A stretch of DNA of 64,000 bases, taken from positions 89,259 to 153,258 of the forward strand of contig NZ_JABACJ020000010.1 in assembly GCF_012524165.2 (NCBI RefSeq). The letters are read 5' to 3'. Both the position numbers and the translations under genes were made by a program. The stretch's first letter is position 1. Each line of letters starts with the position of its first letter. The stretch is from Faecalicatena faecalis (GTDB taxonomy: Bacteria > Bacillota > Clostridia > Lachnospirales > Lachnospiraceae). Below are positions 35,217-44,224 of this stretch, in pieces. Below the pieces are notes generated by a model. The model had not been told where the DNA came from. It searched no databases and saw only the letters and a program-made list of their open reading frames with translations.

Positions 35217-37691
35217 CTACTCTGGCTGACCTGACGGCACGTACACCTTCTCCAGTTTCCAGATATCTTCGACATACTCTTCGATGGTTCTGTCAGAGGT
35301 AAACTTACCGCTGCATGCCGTGTTGAGCATTGCCATACGTGACCATCTCTGCTCGTCTCTGTATGCTTCTTCCACTCTCTTCTGAGCCTCTGCATAAGAG
35401 CGGAAATCCTTTAAGATAAAGTACATATCTGCCCTGCTTGTGCTCTGTGTATTCAGAAGTGAATTATACAGGTTCTTATACATCTCATGGTTGCCGTTAG
35501 AGTATGTTCCGTCCATCAGCTGATCCACGACACGTTTCAGTTCCCAATCGTTAAAGTAAATATCGATCGGATTGTATCCGCCATTGTTCTCATAGTTGAT
35601 GACCTCTTCAGAACTTAATCCGAAGATAAATGCATTCTCTTTTCCAACTTCTTCAACAATCTCAACATTGGCTCCGTCCATGGTTCCTAAGGTCGGTGCA
35701 CCATTTAACATGAACTTCATGTTACCTGTACCGGATGCCTCCTTGGAAGCTGTAGAAATCTGCTCGCTGACATCAGCAGCCGCAAATAACAGCTCTGCGT
35801 TGGATACACGGTAGTCTTCGATAAATACGATCTTGATCTTGCCATTGATGCTTCTGTCGTTATTAACAACATCTGCTACGGAGTTGATCAGCTTGATCGT
35901 CTCTTTTGCTCTTAAGTATCCTGCTGCAGCCTTTGCACCAAAGATAAATGTTCTCGGATAGAAGGACATCTCCGGGTGCTCCTTGATCTGATTGTACAGA
36001 TACATGATGTGAAGAATGTTCAGCAGCTGGCGCTTGTATTCGTGGAGACGTTTTACCTGGACATCAAAAATAGATCTCGGGTCCACATCGATTCCATTAT
36101 GCTCTTTGATATATTTTGCCAGACGCACCTTGTTCTGGTACTTGATCTGCATAAATTCTTTTCTGAACTTCTCGTCATTCACATAAGGCTTCAGATTCGC
36201 GATCTTGGATAAATCTGTGATCCATCCATCTCCGATCAGCCCTGTGATCCAGTCTGCAAGCAGCGGGTTTCCGTGAAGAAGGAAACGTCTCTGTGTGATA
36301 CCATTGGTCTTGTTGTTGAACTTCTCAGGCATCATTTCGTAGAAATCCTTCAGTTCCTGATGCTTTAAGATCTCCGTATGAAGCTGTGCAACACCATTCA
36401 CAGAGAATCCGGCGATGATTGCCATATGTGCCATGCGCACCTGGTTGTCTCTTAAGATCGCCATTTTTCTGACTTTCTCTTCGTTGCCTGGATACTGCTT
36501 TCTTACCTGCTCTACAAAACGGCGGTCAATCTCCTGCACGATCTGATAAATACGTGGAAGCAGCTTAGAGAACAGGTCGATCGGCCATTTTTCCAGTGCC
36601 TCTGACATGATCGTATGGTTCGTGTACGCACAGGTCTTTGTTGTAACATCCCATGCATCCTCCCAGCTTAAGCCCTCCTGGTCGATCAGAAGGCGCATCA
36701 GCTCAGGAACTGCAACAGTCGGATGAGTATCGTTCATCTGGATCGTCACTTTTTCATACAGCTTCTTAATATCATCGTGATCCTTCTTATACTTCTCGAT
36801 CATCGCCTGAAGACTTGCACTGATAAAGAAATACTGCTGTTTCAGACGAAGCTCTTTTCCTGCATAGTGGTTGTCATTCGGATAGAGCACGTCAACGATC
36901 ATCTTCGCCAGGTTCTCCTGCTCTACTGCCTTGTGGTAATCACCTCTGTCAAAGGATTCCAGGGAGAAGTTGGTGATGGCCTGTGCATCCCAGATACGCA
37001 GTGTATTTACCACGTGGTTGCCGTATCCAACGATCGGCATATCATACGGAATCGCCATAACGGACTCATAATTCTCCTGGATAAACTTATCTTTTCCTGT
37101 CACAGGGTCCTTCTCAAAACGGATGGAACCGCCAAAACGGATCTCCTTAGCATACTCTTCTCTTCTCAGCTCGAACGGATTGCCTTCCTTTAACCAGTCG
37201 TCCGGAGTCTCTACCTGGTATCCGTTCTCGATCTTCTGTTTGAACATTCCATAGCGGTAGCGGATTCCGCATCCGTATGCCGGATAGTTCAAAGTTGCCA
37301 GAGAATCCAGGAAACATGCTGCCAGACGGCCGAGGCCGCCGTTGCCAAGTGCGGCATCCGGCTCCTCGTCTTCGATCACATTCAGATCGATATTCATCTC
37401 TTCGAGCGCTTCTTTTACTTCCTTATAAGCTGTCATATTGATCAGGTTATTCCCAAGAGCACGGCCCATCAGGAACTCCATGGACATATAATAGACTGTC
37501 TTCGCATCCTTCTTTCTGTACTCTGCCTGTGTAGCCAGCCAGTCGTCAATAATAATATCCTTTACTGCGTAAGAAACAGCCTGGAAGATCTGCTGAGGGG
37601 TCGCCTCATCGATCTTCTTACGGTATAATGTCTTCACATTATCCTTTACTGTCGCTTTAAATGCTTCTTTTTCAAATCGTTTACTATACAT
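35217..37691 (-). CDS. glgP: Glycogen/alpha-glucan phosphorylase
   Basis: Releases glucose 1-phosphate from glycogen or maltodextrins. About 824 residues, full length for the family. The active site is intact: GNGGLGRLAACFLDSLA near the N-terminus and the pyridoxal-phosphate Lys in KEASGTGNMKFMLNGA. I start at the ATG 37691 (MYSKRFEKEAF), nine bases after AAGGGA; the frame extends to a TTG inside ileS. It follows ileS by only four bases. Confidence 0.96.
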   Translation of the reverse strand: MYSKRFEKEAFKATVKDNVKTLYRKKIDEATPQQIFQAVSYAVKDIIIDDWLATQAEYRKKDAKTVYYMSMEFLMGRALGNNLINMTAYKEVKEALEEMNIDLNVIEDEEPDAALGNGGLGRLAACFLDSLATLNYPAYGCGIRYRYGMFKQKIENGYQVETPDDWLKEGNPFELRREEYAKEIRFGGSIRFEKDPVTGKDKFIQENYESVMAIPYDMPIVGYGNHVVNTLRIWDAQAITNFSLESFDRGDYHKAVEQENLAKMIVDVLYPNDNHYAGKELRLKQQYFFISASLQAMIEKYKKDHDDIKKLYEKVTIQMNDTHPTVAVPELMRLLIDQEGLSWEDAWDVTTKTCAYTNHTIMSEALEKWPIDLFSKLLPRIYQIVQEIDRRFVEQVRKQYPGNEEKVRKMAILRDNQVRMAHMAIIAGFSVNGVAQLHTEILKHQELKDFYEMMPEKFNNKTNGITQRRFLLHGNPLLADWITGLIGDGWITDLSKIANLKPYVNDEKFRKEFMQIKYQNKVRLAKYIKEHNGIDVDPRSIFDVQVKRLHEYKRQLLNILHIMYLYNQIKEHPEMSFYPRTFIFGAKAAAGYLRAKETIKLINSVADVVNNDRSINGKIKIVFIEDYRVSNAELLFAAADVSEQISTASKEASGTGNMKFMLNGAPTLGTMDGANVEIVEEVGKENAFIFGLSSEEVINYENNGGYNPIDIYFNDWELKRVVDQLMDGTYSNGNHEMYKNLYNSLLNTQSTSRADMYFILKDFRSYAEAQKRVEEAYRDEQRWSRMAMLNTACSGKFTSDRTIEEYVEDIWKLEKVYVPSGQPE

Positions 37692-37695
37692 GAAT

Positions 37696-40600
37696 TTACA
37701 TCCCTTCTTTTTCAACACCCATCGTTACTGCTTCACCGTTGATCTTCCATTCCTTCACATAACCTGCCGGCTGAGCCTTCACGACTTCATTTGCCAGAAC
37801 TTCGCCTCCGATTTCTGTTCCATATTTTGCAAAAATACCTTCAGCCTTTTCGCTTCCTTCATAGGTCACTTTGATCTTATCCATCACCTCGAAGTCGGCT
37901 TCCTTTCTCATGGTCTGGATCTTGCTGATGATCTCTCTTACAAAACCTTCCTCCAACAGTTCTTCTGTCAGATTCGTATCAAGTACCACTGTGATTCCAT
38001 TATCATTCTCGGAAACGTATCCTTCAATCTGTGCTGTATCGATTAATAAATCTTCCTTGAATAAAGTGATCTCCTGTCCACTGATATCCAGCTTTAAGGA
38101 GCCTGTCGCATTGATCTCGTCCATTGCTGCATTTCCATCCAGGTTATCCAGGGCAGATTTAATTCCACCTAACATTTTACCATACTTTGGTCCAACTGTC
38201 TTTAATTGTGGTTTAAAACTATAGGAAGTAAAGTCTCTTACATCTTCTGTAAACTTCACATTCTTCACATTCAGCTCATCTGCAACGATCTCCTGATAGA
38301 ATTCAGGCAGGTCGAATCCGGCTTTCACGAACATCTGTCCGATCGGCTGACGGTTCTTGATGTTGGCTGTATTACGGCATGCACGTCCCATAACAACTAA
38401 TTTCAGTACATTTTCCATGTTGTTCTCAAGCTCTGTATCGATATAAGCCTCATTTGCCACCGGATAATCACACAGGTGGATACTCTCCGGTGCATCCTTC
38501 TCAACGCTGCATACGAGATTCTGGTAGATTTCCTCTGTCATAAACGGGATCATCGGTGCGGCTACCTTGCAGACAGTCACAAGAGCTGTGTATAAAGTCA
38601 TATAAGCGTTGATCTTATCCTGCTCCATACCCTTTGCCCAGAAACGCTCACGGCTTCTTCTGACATACCAGTTACTCATATCATCCACGAAATCCTGCAG
38701 TGCTCTTGCACTCTCCGGAATCCTGTAATTTGCCAGGTTATCGTCTACTGTCTTGATCAGTGTATTCAGTTTGGACAGAAGCCACTTATCCATGACAGAA
38801 AGTTTTTCATAATCCAGGCTGTATTTGCTTGCATCAAAATTATCGATGTTTGCATACAGTACAAAGAACGCATAGGTATTCCACAGGGTTCCCATGAACT
38901 TTCTCTGTCCTTCTACTACCGCTTTTCCGTGGAAACGGTTCGGCAGCCATGGTGCACTGTTGACATAGAAATACCAGCGGATCGCATCGGCACCAAATTC
39001 GTTCAGCGCATCGAACGGATCCACCGCATTTCCTTTAGACTTACTCATCTTCTGCCCGTTCTCATCCTGTACATGTCCGAGAACGATAACATTTTTATAT
39101 GGTGCCTTATTAAACAGCAGGGTAGAAATGGCAAGCAGGGAGTAGAACCATCCTCTTGTCTGGTCCACGGCCTCGGAAATAAAGTCTGCCGGGAACTGCT
39201 GTTCAAAAAGATCCTGATTTTCAAACGGATAATGATGCTGTGCAAATGGCATGGAACCACTGTCGAACCAGCAGTCAATTACCTCTGGTACGCGGTGCAT
39301 CTCTTTGCCGCAGACCGGACATTTGATCGTCACATCATCGATATATGGGCGGTGAAGCTCAATATTATCCGGGCAGTTATCGGACATGGACTTCAGTTCC
39401 TCAATGCTTCCGATAGAATGCTGATGTCCACACTCACACTCCCAGATATTTAACGGAGTTCCCCAGTAACGGTTACGGCTGATGCCCCAGTCCTGCACGT
39501 TCTCAAGCCAGTCGCCGAAGCGTCCTTTTCCGATGCTCTCTGGAATCCAGTTGATCGTATTGTTGTTAGCGATCAGGTCTTCCTTGACATCTGTCATCTT
39601 GATGAACCAGGATTCTCTTGCATAGTAGATCAGCGGAGTATCACATCTCCAGCAGTGAGGATAGCTGTGCTCGAACTTCGGAGCGTCATATAACAGGCCT
39701 CTCTCCTCCAGGTCTTTGAGTACCATCGGGTCAGCCTTTTTCACAAATACTCCTGCAAATGGAGTGCTTTCTGCCATGTTACCTTTTTCATCTACGAGCT
39801 GTACGAACGGCAGTCCGTAGTTTCTTCCTACATTGGCATCGTCTTCACCGAATGCAGGCGCAATGTGTACGATACCTGTACCATCTGTCAGTGTGACATA
39901 AGAATCACAGGTCACATAGAATGCCTTCTTATTCTGCTTTGCTGCACTCTCTGCCGCACATGCAAATAACGGCTCGTACTCCTTGAATTCCAGTTCTTTT
40001 CCTTTATATCTTTCCAGAACTTCATAAGCTGGCTGATCGTCTGTCGCAAGCTTTCCAAGTACTGTATCCAGAAGAGCCTCTGCGATATAATAAACATAAC
40101 CGTCTGCAGCTTTTACCTTCACATAGTCCTCGACCGGGTTCACACAAAGTGCCAGGTTGGAAGGCAGTGTCCATGGTGTTGTGGTCCATGCCAGGATATA
40201 GGCATCCTCGTCTTTTACCTTAAATCTTACGATGGCAGAACGCTCTTTGACATCCTTGTATCCCTGAGCCACTTCCTGTGCAGAAAGCGGAGTTCCGCAG
40301 CGAGGGCAGTAAGGCACGATCTTAAATCCTTTATAAAGCAGTCCCTTATCCCAGATCTGCTTTAATGCCCACCACTCTGACTCGATGAAATTGTTGTCAT
40401 AGGTAACATATGGATTATCCATATCAGCCCAGAATCCAACGGTGCTGGAGAAATCCTCCCACATCCCTTTGTATTTCCAGACACTTTCCTTACACTTGTC
40501 GATGAACGGCTCCAGACCATAATCCTCGATCTGATCCTTTCCATCCAGTCCCAAAAGCTTCTCGACCTCAAGCTCTACCGGGAGTCCGTGGGTATCCCAT

Positions 40601-40851
40601 CCAGCCTTACGTGGAACCATATACCCCTTCATGGTGCGGTATCTCGGAATCATATCCTTGATAACACGTGTCAGCACATGCCCGATATGCGGCTTGCCAT
40701 TCGCTGTCGGAGGTCCGTCATAGAAGGTATACTTCGGGCTTCCCTCTCTCTCATCCATACTCTTCTGGAAAATCTCATGATCCGCCCAGAACTTCTCAAC
40801 TTCCTTTTCACGCTCCACAAAATTCATATCCGTGGTAACTTTCTTGTACAT
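37696..40851 (-). CDS. ileS: Isoleucyl-tRNA synthetase
   Basis: Class I synthetase of 1051 residues. The HIGH motif is in GPPTANGKPHIGHVL; the KMSKS motif is in ENGQKMSKSKGNAVDP. The CP1 editing domain lies between them, and the C-terminal anticodon-binding region is of the long, mupirocin-resistant-like class (SSTVGFWADMDNPYVTYD and WYVRRSRERFW motifs); that class assignment is from memory. Expression is controlled by a T-box leader directly upstream. Confidence 0.97.
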   Translation of the reverse strand: MYKKVTTDMNFVEREKEVEKFWADHEIFQKSMDEREGSPKYTFYDGPPTANGKPHIGHVLTRVIKDMIPRYRTMKGYMVPRKAGWDTHGLPVELEVEKLLGLDGKDQIEDYGLEPFIDKCKESVWKYKGMWEDFSSTVGFWADMDNPYVTYDNNFIESEWWALKQIWDKGLLYKGFKIVPYCPRCGTPLSAQEVAQGYKDVKERSAIVRFKVKDEDAYILAWTTTPWTLPSNLALCVNPVEDYVKVKAADGYVYYIAEALLDTVLGKLATDDQPAYEVLERYKGKELEFKEYEPLFACAAESAAKQNKKAFYVTCDSYVTLTDGTGIVHIAPAFGEDDANVGRNYGLPFVQLVDEKGNMAESTPFAGVFVKKADPMVLKDLEERGLLYDAPKFEHSYPHCWRCDTPLIYYARESWFIKMTDVKEDLIANNNTINWIPESIGKGRFGDWLENVQDWGISRNRYWGTPLNIWECECGHQHSIGSIEELKSMSDNCPDNIELHRPYIDDVTIKCPVCGKEMHRVPEVIDCWFDSGSMPFAQHHYPFENQDLFEQQFPADFISEAVDQTRGWFYSLLAISTLLFNKAPYKNVIVLGHVQDENGQKMSKSKGNAVDPFDALNEFGADAIRWYFYVNSAPWLPNRFHGKAVVEGQRKFMGTLWNTYAFFVLYANIDNFDASKYSLDYEKLSVMDKWLLSKLNTLIKTVDDNLANYRIPESARALQDFVDDMSNWYVRRSRERFWAKGMEQDKINAYMTLYTALVTVCKVAAPMIPFMTEEIYQNLVCSVEKDAPESIHLCDYPVANEAYIDTELENNMENVLKLVVMGRACRNTANIKNRQPIGQMFVKAGFDLPEFYQEIVADELNVKNVKFTEDVRDFTSYSFKPQLKTVGPKYGKMLGGIKSALDNLDGNAAMDEINATGSLKLDISGQEITLFKEDLLIDTAQIEGYVSENDNGITVVLDTNLTEELLEEGFVREIISKIQTMRKEADFEVMDKIKVTYEGSEKAEGIFAKYGTEIGGEVLANEVVKAQPAGYVKEWKINGEAVTMGVEKEGM

Positions 40852-41187
40852 AACTTATCTTTCCTTTCTGACTTATAGTTTAATGGAATAAAAAAAGCTT
40901 TCGCCCTGTAATAGGACGAAAGCTAAAACTTACGTTAACCACCTGTTACAACATACTCAAACTTCCAAAGTGTAAGAATCACCCATCCGTCCTGTATATG
41001 CGTTCCAATAACGGAGGAACACCGTCAGCCCTTACTTCATAAATGGTTCAGGGTCTGCAACTCGGAAGTGATCTTCAGAGATATCTTACTAATACCGGAC
41101 TTCCACCCTCTCCGGCTCGCTGAAACGTTCAGATATGTCTTACTGTCTTCGTCATCGTTTTTTTCTGTTTAAGTCTGCACAGAGTTT
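40852..41187 (-). promoter_or_regulatory. T-box leader of ileS
   Basis: A tRNA-sensing leader on the minus strand. Stem I carries the GGTG/AG-bulge region near 41110-41130 and a specifier loop reading GAAG-AUC-A, with AUC (Ile) at the complement of 41070-41072. The T-box sequence AACAGGTGGTTAACG is the complement of 40933-40947; its UGGU pairs with the ACCA end of tRNA-Ile. A terminator AGCTTTCGTCC/GGGCGAAAGCT plus T tract lies at 40890-40924. Uncharged tRNA-Ile should favour the antiterminator. Confidence 0.93.
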
Positions 41188-41216
41188 ATTATAAAAACAA
41201 TTGTAAAAATAGTCAA
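41188..41216 (-). promoter_or_regulatory. Promoter of the ileS T-box transcript
   Basis: TTGACT (complement of 41211-41216), a 17-base spacer and TATAAT (complement of 41188-41193) make a near-consensus sigma-A promoter about 20 bases upstream of the leader. Confidence 0.88.
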
Positions 41217-41375
41217 GTGATTCCAAAAATTTTAATGAAACAAACAGAACTTTCTAATTCTGCCAGAACTGTGGTAAGATTTTCTTCCAGATGATATAAT
41301 ATATTATATTACTTGTTAATTTTGCTTAAAGCAACCAAGTTAACTTTGTACAAAAGAATTGAGGAGAATGATCAA

Positions 41376-42566
41376 ATGAGAAGAAAACCAGACCTTCATA
41401 TTCACTTTTTTAATGAGTTTTCGATTTCCAGTCCGTATTACGAGTATGCACCAAGCTCCCATAACAGTACACAGCTTACACTGCTGATATCCTATTTGGT
41501 TGCGAATCAGGACACCAAAGTGCCAAAAGATGTGTTAATGTCTATGTTATGGCCGGACGTGAAGGATAAAGTCCCTGTCGGAGCACTCCGTAATCTAGTA
41601 TACAGGGCCCGTAAGGAACTCGAAAGACTCTATCCGAACCAGGATATCGACTACATCAAGTTTACCCAGGATGCTTACTACTGGAATCCTGATCTGTACT
41701 GCAAGATCGATATCATTGATTTCGAGAACTATTACAATCTTGCCAGACAAGAAAGTGACTCTGAAAGACAGTACCGTTACTATTATCGTATGCAGCGCCT
41801 CTATACCGGAGAGTTCTTATCCAATCACACCTCCGTTGAGTGGGTACAATACCGCTGCACCTATTACCGCAACATGTATGTGAACTGTATACTCAACATG
41901 TGTGAATACCTATATGAGAAGTCCAGATACGATGAATTGATTTCGCTGTGTGACCAGTCCATCATCATCTATCCGGAAGAAGAACGTTTCTATCGCTATA
42001 AGCTTCTCGCTTATATGGGCATGAATACAGTCAAGACCGCCTTAGAGTATTACCAGTCGACCATCGACTTTTTCTCTTCCAAATACGGCATGGATATCAG
42101 CAATTCACTTCGTGATATCTATCAGGACATTCTGCTTCGGATGCCGAACGTAGAGCTAAAGTTGGACGAGCTGGAGACAACACTCGGAGTCGAGAAAGAC
42201 ACAGATAAGACATTCTACTGCAATTTTGATATTTTTAAAAATATCTACCAGTTGAATTTACGTTCTGTACGCCGTGCACAGGGCCGCCATTATCTGCTCC
42301 TTCTCTCACTTCTTCCGAAGAATGGTTCCAAGCCGGATTCACTTAAGTTAAAAGAGATCATGGACATCCTTTATGATCTGCTTGCAACCAACCTTCGCAA
42401 GAACGACGTATATACACGCGCATCCTTGAATCAGTATTCTGTTCTGCTTACGGTCACAGAAGACATCGCCATTGAGACGATCAAAGAACGTATCATCGAA
42501 AGCTTCAATAAAGTGAATCCTGATCCGAATGTATATCTTCAGATTCAAGAGAAGACAATCGAATAA
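41376..42566 (+). CDS. BTAD-type transcriptional regulator
   Basis: 396 residues from the ATG at 41376, nine bases after GAGGAG. The N-terminal region (about 20-105) looks like an OmpR-type winged helix (LLISYLVANQDTKVPKDVLMSMLWPD, then ALRNLVYRARKELE). A bacterial transcriptional activator domain made of TPR-like helices follows (about 120-250). The C-terminal 130 residues resemble no domain I know. This is a SARP-like layout without an ATPase. Gene order gives no target; the T-box promoter of ileS lies divergently upstream. Confidence 0.8.
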   Translation: MRRKPDLHIHFFNEFSISSPYYEYAPSSHNSTQLTLLISYLVANQDTKVPKDVLMSMLWPDVKDKVPVGALRNLVYRARKELERLYPNQDIDYIKFTQDAYYWNPDLYCKIDIIDFENYYNLARQESDSERQYRYYYRMQRLYTGEFLSNHTSVEWVQYRCTYYRNMYVNCILNMCEYLYEKSRYDELISLCDQSIIIYPEEERFYRYKLLAYMGMNTVKTALEYYQSTIDFFSSKYGMDISNSLRDIYQDILLRMPNVELKLDELETTLGVEKDTDKTFYCNFDIFKNIYQLNLRSVRRAQGRHYLLLLSLLPKNGSKPDSLKLKEIMDILYDLLATNLRKNDVYTRASLNQYSVLLTVTEDIAIETIKERIIESFNKVNPDPNVYLQIQEKTIE

Positions 42567-42596
42567 GCATCCCACCAGGAAAGTTTTCTATGAACT

Positions 42597-42666
42597 AAAA
42601 AAGCCGGACTGATTTTTCATCTGAGGGAATCATTCTTCCCTCAGATCAAATCAGTTCCGGCCTTTT
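42597..42666. terminator. Large bidirectional terminator
   Basis: AAAAGCCGGA pairs with TCCGGCCTTTT, with inner CTGATTT/AAATCAG and CTGAGGGAA/TTCCCTCAG stems. It lies between the regulator and the carboxypeptidase gene, which converge here. Confidence 0.9.
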
Positions 42667-42689
42667 GTTTGGATTTATCTGCTGCGCCT

Positions 42690-44132
42690 CTATTTTCTTC
42701 TGCGTTTTCTTCTCTTTTTTGAATCTGCGATGGATATTATTACAATTGCCAAAAAAATCGCCGCTGCTGAAATTCCAATCACAAGCTTAATGTCCTTATT
42801 GTTTTCCTTCTTTAGATCCTTTGTCTGATTGGCATCTTTTTCTGCATCCTGGGGAGTACTTCCGTTGTTCTCAATCTCCTTACTCCCGCTCTTTGCTGCA
42901 TCGCCCCCTAAAAGCTTCTGGTAGTACTCTTCACTTAAGGATACATCTGCATTCCCTACTACCTGATCCCGACAGGTGTAAATGATTCTGCCGGAGCGAA
43001 TTCCCTGATCTGTCAGTATTACCTCGCGGTCGACCTGTGATAGCTCTGTTCCCTTTGGAAGAACCACATATGCATCGTTATTCTGGAAAGACACGATTTC
43101 ATCTGTATTTTCCGTTTCAGACACTGGAACCTTTTCAAAGTTCTGGAATACATAGTCAAACATTGCCCTCGTATCTTGATAAGCATCTACTCCGTAATCA
43201 TAAAGCACCACTGCTGCAAGATGCATATTTCCATTATCAGCCATGGTGACTAAGGTCGTTTTTGCCTGGTCCGTATATCCTGTCTTTCCGCCTTTACAGT
43301 ATTCATAGTAATACTCGCTCTCCGGCCACAGCATCTTGTGGTTCTGCTGGAAGACCCTCTCTTCCTTTGTCAGATTCGTAAATCCGATCTTATATTCCAG
43401 AGATTCCTCGATTTTTCTGAATTCCTCCTGCTGATATACTGCAGACGCAATCAGTGCCATATCATGTGCAGTTGTATAATGTTCCTCATCATGAAGTCCA
43501 TTGGCATTCACCCAGTGAGAATTCGTACAACCTAATTCCTCCGCTCTTTTGTTCATCTGTGCAATGAAAGAATCATAATCACCACCCAGGTGCTGAGCAC
43601 CAACATTCTCCGCAACGGCATGTGAGACCTCATTTGCGGAGGCAAGGAGAACACCATACAGAGCATCCTTTAGACTAATTTCCTCTCCCGGCTTCATTCC
43701 GATCTGAGCATCATCCCATTCTAAAAAAGAGACACTATCCTCGGTAAAGGTAACCTTATCTGTAAGCTCTGCATTTTCCAATGCCACTAAGGTTGTCATT
43801 AGCTTCGTGATACTTGCCGGAAAATGCTTCTTATCCGCTTGTTTGGCATATAGGATGGCACCACTCTCCATATCCATCACTACAGCCGAATCGGCATATA
43901 CTTGAGGCCCCTTCGGCCAATCCTTCAGATTATTCGTATCAGGCTGTCTGTCATAGGAGTCTGCTTTTTCCTTTGCCTCTTTCTTAGCCTGTTCTTCTGC
44001 CTCTTTCTCCTCTTGCGTTTTTTCCTCTGAAACAGTCCCCTGTTGGTCCGGCTCCTGTGCCAGGACCTCTACTGGCTTAAAGAGCATTGCAGCAGATAAG
44101 ATCAACATCAATATGATACATTTTAATCTCAT
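42690..44132 (-). CDS. D-alanyl-D-alanine carboxypeptidase (S11, DacF-like)
   Basis: Penicillin-binding protein 5-type enzyme of 480 residues that trims pentapeptides. A signal peptide (about 1-26, ends near VLAQE) and a charged linker precede the catalytic domain. Active-site motifs: S-x-x-K in ASITKLMTT, S-x-N in SANEVSHAV, and KTG in GKTGYTDQAKTT. A C-terminal membrane helix (about 452-472) with a poly-Lys/Arg tail anchors it. The spare domain and anchor fit DacF or DacB roles. Confidence 0.93.
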   Translation of the reverse strand: MRLKCIILMLILSAAMLFKPVEVLAQEPDQQGTVSEEKTQEEKEAEEQAKKEAKEKADSYDRQPDTNNLKDWPKGPQVYADSAVVMDMESGAILYAKQADKKHFPASITKLMTTLVALENAELTDKVTFTEDSVSFLEWDDAQIGMKPGEEISLKDALYGVLLASANEVSHAVAENVGAQHLGGDYDSFIAQMNKRAEELGCTNSHWVNANGLHDEEHYTTAHDMALIASAVYQQEEFRKIEESLEYKIGFTNLTKEERVFQQNHKMLWPESEYYYEYCKGGKTGYTDQAKTTLVTMADNGNMHLAAVVLYDYGVDAYQDTRAMFDYVFQNFEKVPVSETENTDEIVSFQNNDAYVVLPKGTELSQVDREVILTDQGIRSGRIIYTCRDQVVGNADVSLSEEYYQKLLGGDAAKSGSKEIENNGSTPQDAEKDANQTKDLKKENNKDIKLVIGISAAAIFLAIVIISIADSKKRRKRRRK

Positions 44133-44224
44133 TACACCCTCCTATTTTCTGTTACGGAATCCCCGGACGGCACGATTGAACTATGCTGACCGGGGAATCT
44201 TCTCATCCTGTCTTTTCTTCTATT

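Noticed and set aside
36723..37193. Plus-strand frame of 156 codons inside glgP
   Set aside because: Antisense shadow of a highly conserved gene; no ribosome binding site or motif.
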